Shown here one piece after another: positions 9,256 to 17,582 of a stretch of 64,000 bases of DNA. Within the stretch, counting starts at the first letter, position 1. Each line of letters starts with the position of its first letter. Under the pieces are notes generated by a model. It saw only the letters and a program-made list of their open reading frames with translations. It made no database searches and was not told where the DNA came from. The DNA comes from Verrucomicrobiales bacterium. GTDB taxonomy: Bacteria; Verrucomicrobiota; Verrucomicrobiia; Limisphaerales; UBA11358. The stretch covers positions 62,001 to 126,000 of the forward strand of contig JAQTQB010000006.1 of the NCBI GenBank assembly GCA_028712475.1, written 5' to 3'. A program made the position numbers and the translations under genes.

Positions 9256-9477
9256 TTAATTCGAGGCGGCGTGCTGGCGGTTTTTGCGCCAGGTGGAGCG
9301 GTGCTTGATGATCCAGTCCGTCAACGCCTGCTCGAAGCCGATGTCGCGCCCGGCCTTCTCCGACTCGATCCACTTGTGCCGCAAAATCTCCTCCCGCTCT
9401 GCCTGAAACTCCCGGTAGAGCGAAGAGTTCTTCAGCAAATCGTTCGCCGATGATGAATCTTTGGCAGCGTTCGACAT
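9256..9477 (-). CDS. Conserved small hypothetical protein
   Basis: A 73-residue protein beginning MSNAAKDSSSANDLL. The core REEILRHKWIESEKAG, DIGFEQALTDWI and KHRSTWRKNR has the regular aromatic/charged spacing of a conserved small family, and I have a vague memory of similar proteins in this phylum. No catalytic motif is visible. It lies upstream of pyrR on the same strand with a 110-nt gap. An ATG at 9477 is preferred to a longer frame from 9564. Confidence 0.6.
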   Translation of the reverse strand: MSNAAKDSSSANDLLKNSSLYREFQAEREEILRHKWIESEKAGRDIGFEQALTDWIIKHRSTWRKNRQHAASN

Positions 9478-9585
9478 AAATAAATTGTGACGGTAAGTTA
9501 AATCTTTGTGACAAACCAAGCAACTGAAATCTGGACGGCTGGAAGACTCATAAATCCCACGCAAATAAAAGGTCTTTAGCCCGAA

Positions 9586-10626
9586 CTAATTAAACTTTTC
9601 CAGCAGTGTTTTTGCCACTTGTATGAACGCTTTGCCCGCCGGATGATTCGGTGTTGAAACCACAATCGGCATTCCACGGTCGCCACCTTCGCGGATTTCC
9701 GTGAAGATGGGCACTTCGCCAAGGAACGGGGCATTTTGCCGCGCAGCCTCTTCCTTCCCGCCGCCGTGGCCGAAAATTTCCACGCGTTCGCCGTTCGGCG
9801 TGGTGAAGAAGCTCATGTTCTCCACTATGCCCAGGATCGGCACATTCACCTTGTTGAACATCGCGATGCCTTTGCGCACGACGCCGAGCGACGCCTCCTG
9901 CGGCGTGGTCACGATGACACCGCCATCCAGCGGCACAGTCTGGCAGAGCGAAAGTTGCGCGTCGCCGGTGCCGGGCGGCAAATCCACGAGCAGAAAATCC
10001 AGATCGCCCCATTCAACCGCCATCAGAAACTGCTGGATGGTTTTGGTGATCATCGGGCCGCGCCAGACGACCGGCTGGTCGTCCGTCACCAGCAGGCCGA
10101 TGCTCATCACCTTGACCCCGTGGTTGGATGGCGGCACAAGGCGCTCGGCTTCGTTGACGGTCGGCTTTTCGTGAACGCCCATCATCAGCGGAATGCTTGG
10201 CCCGTAAATGTCGCAATCCAGCAGGCCGACTTTTGCGCCGAGATGTTCCAGCGCGCAGGCCAGATTCGCCGAGCAGGTGGATTTGCCCACGCCGCCCTTG
10301 CCGCTGGCGATGGCGATGACGCGCTTCACGCCGGGAACGCCTTTTTGATTTGCAAACGGGCTTGATGGTGCGGCTTGTCCGGCGGCAGGTTGCCGCACCT
10401 CGACGTGAACGTGGTTCACGCCGGGCAAGGCTTTCAAGACGCGCTCGGCTTCCATTTTGATTTGCTGCGCGGCTTCAGGATTCGGCGATGTCAGCTGCAT
10501 CGTGACATTGACCGCGCCGTTGGCTGCGGAAACGTCTTTAACGAGGCCAAAGGAAATGATGTCGCGCGAATAGCCGGGATATTTCACGGCGGCCAGCGCG
10601 TTCTTGATGTCGTCTTGCGTAAGCAC
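9586..10626 (-). CDS. Mrp/ApbC family P-loop ATPase (Fe-S cluster carrier type)
   Basis: A 346-residue protein. Residues 1-85 form a MIP18/DUF59-like domain (VKYPGYSRDIISFGLVKD). The ATPase domain has the deviant Walker A SGKGGVGKSTCSANLA at about residue 109, then LLDCDIYGPSIPLMMG and LLVDLPPGTGDAQLS. Family members carry Fe-S clusters to apoproteins. Oddly, the place where Mrp proteins have a CxxC reads NMSFFTTPNGERVEIFG, so the usual bridging-cluster cysteines are absent. It stands alone between a small gene and a divergent pseudopilin gene. Confidence 0.92.
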   Translation of the reverse strand: MLTQDDIKNALAAVKYPGYSRDIISFGLVKDVSAANGAVNVTMQLTSPNPEAAQQIKMEAERVLKALPGVNHVHVEVRQPAAGQAAPSSPFANQKGVPGVKRVIAIASGKGGVGKSTCSANLACALEHLGAKVGLLDCDIYGPSIPLMMGVHEKPTVNEAERLVPPSNHGVKVMSIGLLVTDDQPVVWRGPMITKTIQQFLMAVEWGDLDFLLVDLPPGTGDAQLSLCQTVPLDGGVIVTTPQEASLGVVRKGIAMFNKVNVPILGIVENMSFFTTPNGERVEIFGHGGGKEEAARQNAPFLGEVPIFTEIREGGDRGMPIVVSTPNHPAGKAFIQVAKTLLEKFN

Positions 10627-10764
10627 GGCGGGATGTTAGCAGACCGGTGGTGGCACGCCAGCGTTTGAGTGGATGCGCCGCGCTTCAATCCGCGCGCCGG
10701 CGGCGGAAATTGTTTTGGCAATCATTCCGCCCGTGTGGTAATTCGTTTCAATGGAAAAGGACGG

Positions 10765-11451
10765 ATGAAACAGTTGCGCGCTTTCACGTTGATCGAACTG
10801 CTCGTGGTGATTGCCATCATCGCTATTCTGGCGGCGATGCTGCTGCCGGCGTTGAGCCGGGCCAAGGCGGCGGCGCAGGCAATTTCGTGCCGGAACAATC
10901 TGAAGCAGTGGGGGCTGGCGACGCATCTTTATGCGACTGATTGTCAAGATGAGCTGCCGTCGGAAGGTAAGCAGACACCGCTTGACAGTGATCTGGCTAA
11001 CCCGGCTTATCAGGGCTGGTATATTCAGCTTCCTGAATTATTGGGGCTGCCGCGATATGCGGACATGCCGTGGCGCACAAACATTCAGGCCGATGTCGGC
11101 AAATCAATCTGGATTTGTCCGTCAAATCCGCGTCGCTGCAACACAAACAGCCCGGTTAGTCATAACTTGTTTCACTATTGCCTGAACGAGGAAGTGGATG
11201 GCACAAGTGCCAATGATAAGGACAACATGAAACTTTCTGCCGTCCACAATCCCTCTGTGGTTGTATGGATTTATGATTCCAAAAATCTTCCAGCCTTGGG
11301 TTCAACCAGTTTTGTCCACACCAACTTGCACAACAAAGGCGCGCAGTTTGTATTTCTGGACGGCCACGTCACGCGATTCAAAGTTTCGGCCTACCGCAGT
11401 AATACGGGCAATGTCATCACGAACAATCCCGAACTGGTCTGGTTCCCGTGA
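10765..11451 (+). CDS. Prepilin-type protein with H-X9-DG motif
   Basis: A 228-residue protein starting [20 protein letters not shown], the class III prepilin cleavage/methylation signal with Glu at +5 and a hydrophobic helix. The C-terminal half has [18 protein letters not shown], in which His and DG are nine residues apart, matching the H-X9-DG processing-associated family that is abundant in Verrucomicrobiota and Planctomycetes. It is probably a secreted pseudopilin-like envelope protein. The ATG at 10765 follows a good AAAAGGA site. A paralogue lies at 58406-59191. Confidence 0.92.
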   Translation: MKQLRAFTLIELLVVIAIIAILAAMLLPALSRAKAAAQAISCRNNLKQWGLATHLYATDCQDELPSEGKQTPLDSDLANPAYQGWYIQLPELLGLPRYADMPWRTNIQADVGKSIWICPSNPRRCNTNSPVSHNLFHYCLNEEVDGTSANDKDNMKLSAVHNPSVVVWIYDSKNLPALGSTSFVHTNLHNKGAQFVFLDGHVTRFKVSAYRSNTGNVITNNPELVWFP

Positions 11452-11457
11452 AGCGGC

Positions 11458-13524
11458 TCACGGCACGCGGTAGATGCGGAAGAATTTTATCTGGCCGGCG
11501 ACATTGTTCGTCGTGAAAACAAAGGGAGAATTAGTGGTCGTGGTCAGGATGTCGGAGGCGAACGGCGTCCACGTTGCCAGATTGCTTGAGGCTTCGATGT
11601 TAAAGCTGCGGTTCTTCTGCGATTCCCATTTCAGCGTGACGCTTTGGTTGGTTCGCTCGATGGACAACAGTTGGAAGGGCGTATCGAAAGGATTGGCGAA
11701 AACCATCAGCACGGGCAGATGGTCGGAGGCGATTTTGTTGTCGTTGCTGAACAGGTTGGACGGAAAATTAGTGAGCAGATCAGTGCGGAAAACCTGGCTG
11801 CTGACGATGTTCGAGAACATCGCCGTCGAGGGCAGAATATAATCAAACCGTGTGTCGAGCGGGCCGCGGATGGATTCAGTGTAGCTGTTGCTCGGCGAAT
11901 TCCAAAACGGGTTGACAGGCGTGGTGAGTTGCAGCCCGGTCGGCGCGCTCGTCAACCGCTGGATCGGATGGCCGCTGGTGTAATTGTTGTCGGGGGAAAA
12001 TGCGTCCTCGTTCAAGTCGCCGGACAGGATGTAAGGATGCGTGCCGTTCGTGCCGGGCAAAAAGGTGTTCGCAAAAAAATTAGAAACGGCGGAGGCCTGG
12101 GCGGCGCGTTTATCGGCGTCGTCCTGCGGGCTGGTGGATCCGGTCGCCTTCAGGTGCGCGACAAAAATGTGCAGCGGCAGGGGATAATTCGGCACGGCGA
12201 TTTGCGCCTCGAACAAATCGCGGGTGAATCCCGTGCCGGTGTAGCCGTAAGGCGCAAGGCTGGAATTGTTCAGCCAGCTTTGCGAGCGCGCGATGGGAAA
12301 CCGGCTGGCAATGACGCTGCGGATGAAACTGTCTGTGCCGGAATTTGTCGCGAGATAAAATCCCGGCATGAAGGCCGTCACCCAGTTCGCCATCTGCCAG
12401 GTATTCGTATAGGGAATTTCGTTGAACGTGATGATGTCGGCATTGAAATAGACCAGTTCGCGCCCGATGGCCTGGACTTGCGCGGCGTTGGTGCTCCAGT
12501 CAGCCACGCCGTTGCCGTTCACGTTGTAGGTCAGCAACGTGATCAGCCCGTTGCTCGTCGTCACCGTTGGTGGTGGCGGGTTGACGGTAAGCGCGGCAAA
12601 CTGGCTGTTCGTCACGCCCGCCACATTGGTCACTGTCACAAAATAACTGCTGCCGGTCAGGTTTGTCGTCACGTTGACCAGCGTGAAGGTGTCATTGGTT
12701 GCGCTGGGGATGACGATGTTGTTCGACCGCCACTGGTAACTGAACGGCGCGGTGCCGGTGACGACGACGTTGAAAAAAACGGTGTCGCCGGTGTTGGCAG
12801 CCTGGCTTTGCGGCTGCGCGGTGATGACCGGCGCATTGGTTGGCGCTGCGTTGCTGGCCGAAATCACTTCGGCGAAATTCGTGCCGACAATCAAATTGTC
12901 GAAAAGCAACGCCCCTTCGCCGGAAGCCTGGCGCAGGCTGAAACTGGAAATAAAAACTGCGCCCGTCGCGTCCGTTGCCGTCACGCTGGGATCGGTTTCA
13001 TTTGCTGGATTGAGCCAGAGGGTGCTGCTGCCTGTGCCGACATTGTAGCGCGTCACGACGGTGTAAGTTGTGTTCAACGAAAGATCTGTCGCCATCTGCC
13101 CGCTGGAAGCCGTGGCGCTGCTGGTGTTCCCGATGCCCAGCCGAAATCCCGACGCCGCATTCACCGTGCTGGCCCAGACCACGCAACGGAAACTGCTCGA
13201 ATTAAAATGTGCAAAGCAGGCTCCGCCGGACGTGGGCAGCGCCGTGAATTTGACCGTGAAGCTTGCGTAAAGCGTCGCGCCGCTGCCCGTGGCGAAAAGC
13301 TGGTTGGTGAGCGCCGCGTGGACATCTTCCGAAAGGCTGGAACTTAATTGCACCTGGCCTGAAACCACCTGCACCGGCGTGCCGCTGCTGTGTTCGGCCC
13401 AGTTTCCCGCCGCCACATTGGTGAGCGCTCCATCGGGGTAAGTGAAGGAATCGCTGAAAACAACTGCCGCGCTGGCAAAAAATGCGGATAGGAACAGCAG
13501 GATGCAACTTGATATAAATCTCAC
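11458..13524 (-). CDS. Secreted endonuclease/exonuclease/phosphatase with Ig-like domain
   Basis: A 688-residue protein with a signal peptide (MRFISSCILLFLSAFFASAA). Residues about 22-215 are a beta-rich LamG-like region. Residues about 230-315 are an Ig-like domain (APVITAQPQSQAANTGDTVFF, FSYQWRSNN). Residues about 325-610 form an EEP domain: LLTYNVNGNG, DIITFNEIPY, FVAHLKATGS, YILSGDLNEDAF and ASDHLPVLMVF, the DNase I-like catalytic set. A short C-terminal Ig/fibronectin-like tail follows. It is probably an extracellular nuclease or phosphodiesterase; the substrate cannot be told. Confidence 0.88.
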   Translation of the reverse strand: MRFISSCILLFLSAFFASAAVVFSDSFTYPDGALTNVAAGNWAEHSSGTPVQVVSGQVQLSSSLSEDVHAALTNQLFATGSGATLYASFTVKFTALPTSGGACFAHFNSSSFRCVVWASTVNAASGFRLGIGNTSSATASSGQMATDLSLNTTYTVVTRYNVGTGSSTLWLNPANETDPSVTATDATGAVFISSFSLRQASGEGALLFDNLIVGTNFAEVISASNAAPTNAPVITAQPQSQAANTGDTVFFNVVVTGTAPFSYQWRSNNIVIPSATNDTFTLVNVTTNLTGSSYFVTVTNVAGVTNSQFAALTVNPPPPTVTTSNGLITLLTYNVNGNGVADWSTNAAQVQAIGRELVYFNADIITFNEIPYTNTWQMANWVTAFMPGFYLATNSGTDSFIRSVIASRFPIARSQSWLNNSSLAPYGYTGTGFTRDLFEAQIAVPNYPLPLHIFVAHLKATGSTSPQDDADKRAAQASAVSNFFANTFLPGTNGTHPYILSGDLNEDAFSPDNNYTSGHPIQRLTSAPTGLQLTTPVNPFWNSPSNSYTESIRGPLDTRFDYILPSTAMFSNIVSSQVFRTDLLTNFPSNLFSNDNKIASDHLPVLMVFANPFDTPFQLLSIERTNQSVTLKWESQKNRSFNIEASSNLATWTPFASDILTTTTNSPFVFTTNNVAGQIKFFRIYRVP

Positions 13525-13618
13525 AATTTTTACGGCGTTTTACAGCGCGGCCAAAAACAAAACACAGCCCAGGGTTACTGCTTAAATCTCCTTTCGCTTG
13601 AAGTGACTGGCCGGCCGG

Positions 13619-14302
13619 TCAACGCTTGTGATTGTATGCTGGCAAAGCGTATTTCTGCAAGGCGAGTCTTTCCACCTGCCGCCGCAGCTCCGCGTCCGGG
13701 AGAAAATTTGTCCAGCTCACGCTGAAGTATTTTTCCGCAACAACGCGCATCGCCCTCTCAAAATCATTGCGCGCCAGGGAAACCGGCGGCGGCTGCACCG
13801 AACCCTGGATCAGCAGACCCAGCTTGTTCCGTCGCTGTGCCGCCCCCGCGATTTTTTTGCCGCTCCACAGCAGGTCAGATTTTTCATGGCCGACAAAGCA
13901 TTGGCCGGGCAATGACTTTTTACAGCACGGCGCGAGTTCCGTTTTCACTTTCAATTCCGCGAACGTCAGTCGCAGCCAGTCGTGGATGCGACGGTAGCTT
14001 TCCTCCGCCTTGAGCGAATGCCATTTGTGGCCGGGCGGGAAAACCGCGCTGTAAGTCCAGTCCGCATCGTGCGGCACGATGCCCCCGCCAGTCAGACGCC
14101 GGATGAGCGGACGCAGATTCGTGGCGCGTCCAACCTCGGAAAATTTCTGAAAATAGCCAAACGATGCCGCCGGTTCCGTCCAGCCATAGAAACGCAACAC
14201 GGGTTTTTGCAGACGTGGCATGGCTTCCAGCAACGCCTCGTCCTGCGCCATGTTGAACGCCGCAGCGCACTTGCCGGAGTTGAGTAACAGCCAAGAATTC
14301 AT
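13619..14302 (-). CDS. Lipoate-protein ligase family protein
   Basis: A 227-residue BPL/LplA/LipB-fold protein. The signature RRLTGGGIVPHDADWTYS (lipoyl-AMP binding) and the catalytic-lysine region LLWSGKKIAGAAQRRNK are present, with VLRFYGWTEPAASFGYFQ near the start. It should attach lipoate or octanoate to E2 or H proteins. It lacks the C-terminal accessory domain of E. coli LplA. The ATG at 14302 (MNSWLLLNSGKCAAAF) is preferred over 14317. The start overlaps an inverted repeat that separates it from nth. Confidence 0.88.
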   Translation of the reverse strand: MNSWLLLNSGKCAAAFNMAQDEALLEAMPRLQKPVLRFYGWTEPAASFGYFQKFSEVGRATNLRPLIRRLTGGGIVPHDADWTYSAVFPPGHKWHSLKAEESYRRIHDWLRLTFAELKVKTELAPCCKKSLPGQCFVGHEKSDLLWSGKKIAGAAQRRNKLGLLIQGSVQPPPVSLARNDFERAMRVVAEKYFSVSWTNFLPDAELRRQVERLALQKYALPAYNHKR

Positions 14303-14370
14303 AAACCACAAAGACACAAAGACACAAAGTTTGTAAAAGCAATTCTTGGTGCCTTTGTGTCTTGGTGGTT
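14291..14370. repeat. Inverted CCACAAAGACACAAAG repeat between nth and the lipoate ligase
   Basis: The arms AAACCACAAAGACACAAAG (from 14304) and CTTTGTGTCTTGGTGGTT (to 14370) pair imperfectly. An outer pair, CCAAGAATT (14291-14299) and AATTCTTGG (14341-14349), also matches. It belongs to the same class as the repeat at 6082-6180 and overlaps both the nth stop and the lipoate ligase start. Confidence 0.7.
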
Positions 14371-15025
14371 AATTGTTCAGCCCTATCTTCGGGCAGAGCT
14401 TTTGGATCTCGCAGTTCGCGCAATCCGGCTTGCGCGCGTCGCAACGGCGGCGGCCATGCCAGATCAGCCAGTGGCTGAAGTGCGTCCAGTCATTTTGCGG
14501 GACCAGCTTCATCAGTTCCTGTTCCAATTTCACGGCGTCCGTTCCCTTCGCCAGCCCGAGCCGGTTGCAGAGCCGCGTGACATGCGTGTCCACGACCACG
14601 CCGACATTGATGCCGAACGCGTTTCCCAGAACCACATTCGCCGTCTTGCGTCCGACCCCGGCGAGCGCGTGCAGTTCGGCCATCGTGCGCGGAACTTCGC
14701 CGCCGAATTTTTCGACGAGCGCGGCGCAGCAAGCCTTGATGTTCTTCGCCTTGTTGCGGAAAAAACCCGTGGTCTTCACGGCCTCCTCAATCTCGGCCAG
14801 CGCCGCATCGGCGAAATCCTTGGCGCTGCGATATTTTTTGAACAGTTCCGCCGTCACGATGTTCACGCGCTTGTCGGTGCATTGCGCGGATAGAATCGTG
14901 GCGATGAGCAGTTGCAGCGGATTGGAAAAGTTCAGTTCGCAGTGCGCATTGGGATACGTCCGCTGGAGCGCGGCGATGATTTTCATCGTGCGCTCCTTTT
15001 TGGCGGCGGCGGTTTCGCGTGACAT
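14369..15025 (-). CDS. nth: Endonuclease III
   Basis: A 218-residue HhH-GPD base-excision glycosylase/AP lyase. The helix-hairpin-helix LHALAGVGRKTANVVLGNAFG contains the catalytic Lys, and VVVDTHVTRL the catalytic Asp. The 4Fe-4S loop C-x6-C-x2-C-x5-C is complete (CDARKPDCANCEIQKLC). It removes oxidised pyrimidines. It is transcribed on the minus strand after a strong terminator and may be co-transcribed with the downstream lipoate ligase gene. Confidence 0.96.
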   Translation of the reverse strand: MSRETAAAKKERTMKIIAALQRTYPNAHCELNFSNPLQLLIATILSAQCTDKRVNIVTAELFKKYRSAKDFADAALAEIEEAVKTTGFFRNKAKNIKACCAALVEKFGGEVPRTMAELHALAGVGRKTANVVLGNAFGINVGVVVDTHVTRLCNRLGLAKGTDAVKLEQELMKLVPQNDWTHFSHWLIWHGRRRCDARKPDCANCEIQKLCPKIGLNN

Positions 15026-15052
15026 CAAAAAGATTTTGTCACATCGCCGTAA

Positions 15053-15084
15053 AATAAAAAAGCCCGGACACGAACGTCCGGGCT
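15053..15084 (-). terminator. Rho-independent terminator of the EF-hand membrane protein gene
   Basis: Nine-bp perfect stem AGCCCGGAC / GTCCGGGCT (15061-15069 with 15076-15084). On the minus strand the stem is followed by TTTTTTATTTT. It lies 18 nt after the stop of the 15103-17400 gene. Confidence 0.9.
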
Positions 15085-15102
15085 GTGAAAATTGGTTGAA
15101 AA

Positions 15103-17400
15103 CTATTTTGCCGGGACGGCGTTGGTCGCCGTGGAGACCGTGGGCTGTGCCGTGGCGGCTGTGGAAGCTACAGATGCCGCAGGCTGGTCGGCTGTTTTCT
15201 TGTCCTTTTTATCCTGCGCGTTTTGCAGGTCGAGCAGCTTTTGAACTTCTACGGACGGCTTGCCGTATTTGCCATCCGTCCAACGGTAGAGCCTGCCTTG
15301 GCTGTCATTAAGAAACGCCCAGATGAACCAGACAACAAACACGGCGAGCAGGAGTTTGGGCCAGACGGCAGGTTTCTCGGCAAATTTATCCGCCGCCCCA
15401 AACGTGGCTCCCGGCGGCAGCGCGGCCACGCCCGTCAACGCGCCGCCGAACGGCACATTCATCCGGGCCTTGGCATTCACCGCCCAGCCGTTGGCGTCGA
15501 GAATTGGGCCGAGGTTGCGTTTGCGTAACTTGAGCCATGCGATGGCCATGGACGGCGCGGAAATCACCAGCATGATGCCTGCGATGACCAGCGGAACCTG
15601 CCAGCTTTCAAATCCTTTAAGGAAACCAAGGATGCCGGCAAATGCCGCCGCCAAACTGCCCAAGGCCAGGCTTATCAGCGCGATGACGCTCGGGTCAAAT
15701 GCCGATTTTTGCGGAGCCGCCGGAGCCGCCGCGCCCGCCGGAGCGAGCGGCGCATTGGCCACGGCGGTCAATTGTGCATTGGCGCTGGCGTCCGCTGCAG
15801 CGGCCTGCTTGGCGGCGCGTTCTTCAATCATGCGCACCAATTTTTTGTAGGGCGACCAGAATGCCTGCCGGATGCTGATCGGGTTGTCCACGATCTTGGT
15901 GATGGTGGCGTCCCAATCGCGGCCTTTGCGGTCGTAGAAAATTCCGTTGCGCCCGACCATGAGATTATCTGAATCGCCGCCGGTGAACGCGGCGACGATG
16001 GACAACTTCTCGCCGCTGCCCTTGCGCGCACAATCGCAATACGCCAGATAGGTGCCCGCCATGCCCGCCATGGCAGCGTGCTTGCCGGCGTCGTCCACGG
16101 TGAGGCAAAGGTCGCAACTGCGCTGATCCAGATAAAGCGTGCCTGCTTGAAAAATAGCCTTGTCCTTCCGGCCATAAAAATCGCCGAAGTTGACGAAGTT
16201 GCGAGCGAGCTTGGCGATGTCGCGATGATAATGAATCAGCCGGTGCAAACCGATGACGGCGGTGGAATTACCTTCCTCGGCCTTGTCCTTGGCGATCAAT
16301 GCGGCCAGGGTTTCCTGGGCCTTGCTGGCAAGGATTTCGCGCGCGCGGGACACGCCGATTTTTTCGATCGCGCCGCCGGTCTTGCCGGCGTTCCAGGCAT
16401 CGAAGGCGGCGAGCTTGCCGACCAGCGCGCTCCAATCCGCCTCGGTCAGCACCGTGCGCGCACCGAGCAGCGGCTCAATGGCGTGGGCTTGCAGCGCGGC
16501 GATCGCGCCAGCCCAGGCCGGATTGATGCCCTGGGTCAGCGGCAGCGGAGTCGTGGCGCCGACCTGCGCCAGCGGCAGGCTGGCGATGTCCGCATGATTA
16601 CTCGTCAAATCTTTCGCGCCCAGCGCGGCGTATTCTTTTTCGTCGCGGTTCAGGGCATTCACAGAACGCGGATCGAACGCGGCGAGCCGGCCACGGGCAA
16701 AATAATCGTCCACCTTGGACTTCACGGCCTTTACGGCAGCAGCGGCGATTTCGGTCTCCAACCCCAGCGGCATCACGGACGCGTCACCTTCGGCTTTTTT
16801 CCACCAGTCCGAATAAGCGGTGGCGGCGTCGAAAAACTGATCCACCCGCGCCTGGCCCACGCCGGGCTTGCCGCTCACATCCGTGTCCGCACCGAGACAG
16901 TTGATGATGTCGGCGATGACGGCCTTGGTGGCGTCGTCGCTCGCGGAATCTGCGGGCACTACGCCGTCGCCGTTGAAAGGCTTCGCCGCAAAGGTCTGCG
17001 CGGCGGTGCCGGCTTCATCAAAATTGACCTCGCCGGTGTCGTCCTTGCCCAGAACCTGCCGGGCAAAACTGGCGATCAATTTGCCTTCCGGCGTGGCGTC
17101 ATTGATGGCGGATGGCTTTAAAGTCGGGCTGCCCTTGAGCAAGTCGTCGGGATTTTTCATCAGCCCGCCGGCCCACTTGGCGGCGGCGATGAGTTCCGGC
17201 ACGCGGACGCGTCCGTCCTTGTCCGTGTCAATCAACGCGAGCGTGGTCTTGTCGAATTCGACGCCGGTGGTGGGGCACGCCAGCGCGACCCAGAGCTTCT
17301 GGTCGAGCTGGTCCAGGTTCAGGAGATCCGCCCCCGAACTGATGACGACTTGGTTGAATCCGCCGGCGCGGAAGAATTTCCAATTGTAAGTGGTAGCCAT
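15103..17400 (-). CDS. Large EF-hand-like membrane-anchored protein of unknown function
   Basis: A 765-residue protein starting MATTYNWKFFRAGGFNQV. An EF-hand-like loop DTDKDGRVRVPE lies at about residue 62, and looser Asp-rich segments follow (DDTGEVNFDEAG, FNGDGVVPADSASDD). The middle has cysteines in QRSCDLCLTVDDAG and LAYCDCARKGSG. The C-terminal quarter has three hydrophobic segments (VIALISLALGSLAAAFAGIL, VPLVIAGIMLVISAPSMAIA, LLLAVFVVWFIWAFL) and an Ala/Thr/Lys-rich tail. I have seen similar EF-hand proteins of this length in other bacteria, but the function is not known to me. It is monocistronic with its own terminator. Confidence 0.75.
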   Translation of the reverse strand: MATTYNWKFFRAGGFNQVVISSGADLLNLDQLDQKLWVALACPTTGVEFDKTTLALIDTDKDGRVRVPELIAAAKWAGGLMKNPDDLLKGSPTLKPSAINDATPEGKLIASFARQVLGKDDTGEVNFDEAGTAAQTFAAKPFNGDGVVPADSASDDATKAVIADIINCLGADTDVSGKPGVGQARVDQFFDAATAYSDWWKKAEGDASVMPLGLETEIAAAAVKAVKSKVDDYFARGRLAAFDPRSVNALNRDEKEYAALGAKDLTSNHADIASLPLAQVGATTPLPLTQGINPAWAGAIAALQAHAIEPLLGARTVLTEADWSALVGKLAAFDAWNAGKTGGAIEKIGVSRAREILASKAQETLAALIAKDKAEEGNSTAVIGLHRLIHYHRDIAKLARNFVNFGDFYGRKDKAIFQAGTLYLDQRSCDLCLTVDDAGKHAAMAGMAGTYLAYCDCARKGSGEKLSIVAAFTGGDSDNLMVGRNGIFYDRKGRDWDATITKIVDNPISIRQAFWSPYKKLVRMIEERAAKQAAAADASANAQLTAVANAPLAPAGAAAPAAPQKSAFDPSVIALISLALGSLAAAFAGILGFLKGFESWQVPLVIAGIMLVISAPSMAIAWLKLRKRNLGPILDANGWAVNAKARMNVPFGGALTGVAALPPGATFGAADKFAEKPAVWPKLLLAVFVVWFIWAFLNDSQGRLYRWTDGKYGKPSVEVQKLLDLQNAQDKKDKKTADQPAASVASTAATAQPTVSTATNAVPAK

Positions 17401-17582
17401 AATTTTTCCTTTGGTTCTGAATCTGCGGGAACTTAACCAGAAAGCCACGGAGACTCCAAGAAAACTTTCGCAACTTATAAATCCCGATTAGCATCGCGCT
17501 GATTTCGCCGGACAAAATGCCATCGTTGGCACGAGCAATCATCCATTCGCCAACAGCTCCGGGAAAGGGGTATAGTTCCCGT

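Noticed and set aside
8119..9453. 444-codon plus-strand frame opposite pyrB and pyrR
   Set aside because: It is antisense to two genes with complete catalytic motifs; long shadow frames are expected at this GC content.
11644..13347. 567-codon plus-strand frame opposite the secreted nuclease
   Set aside because: The minus-strand gene has a signal peptide and a complete EEP motif set; the plus frame is Arg/Gly/Val-rich shadow.
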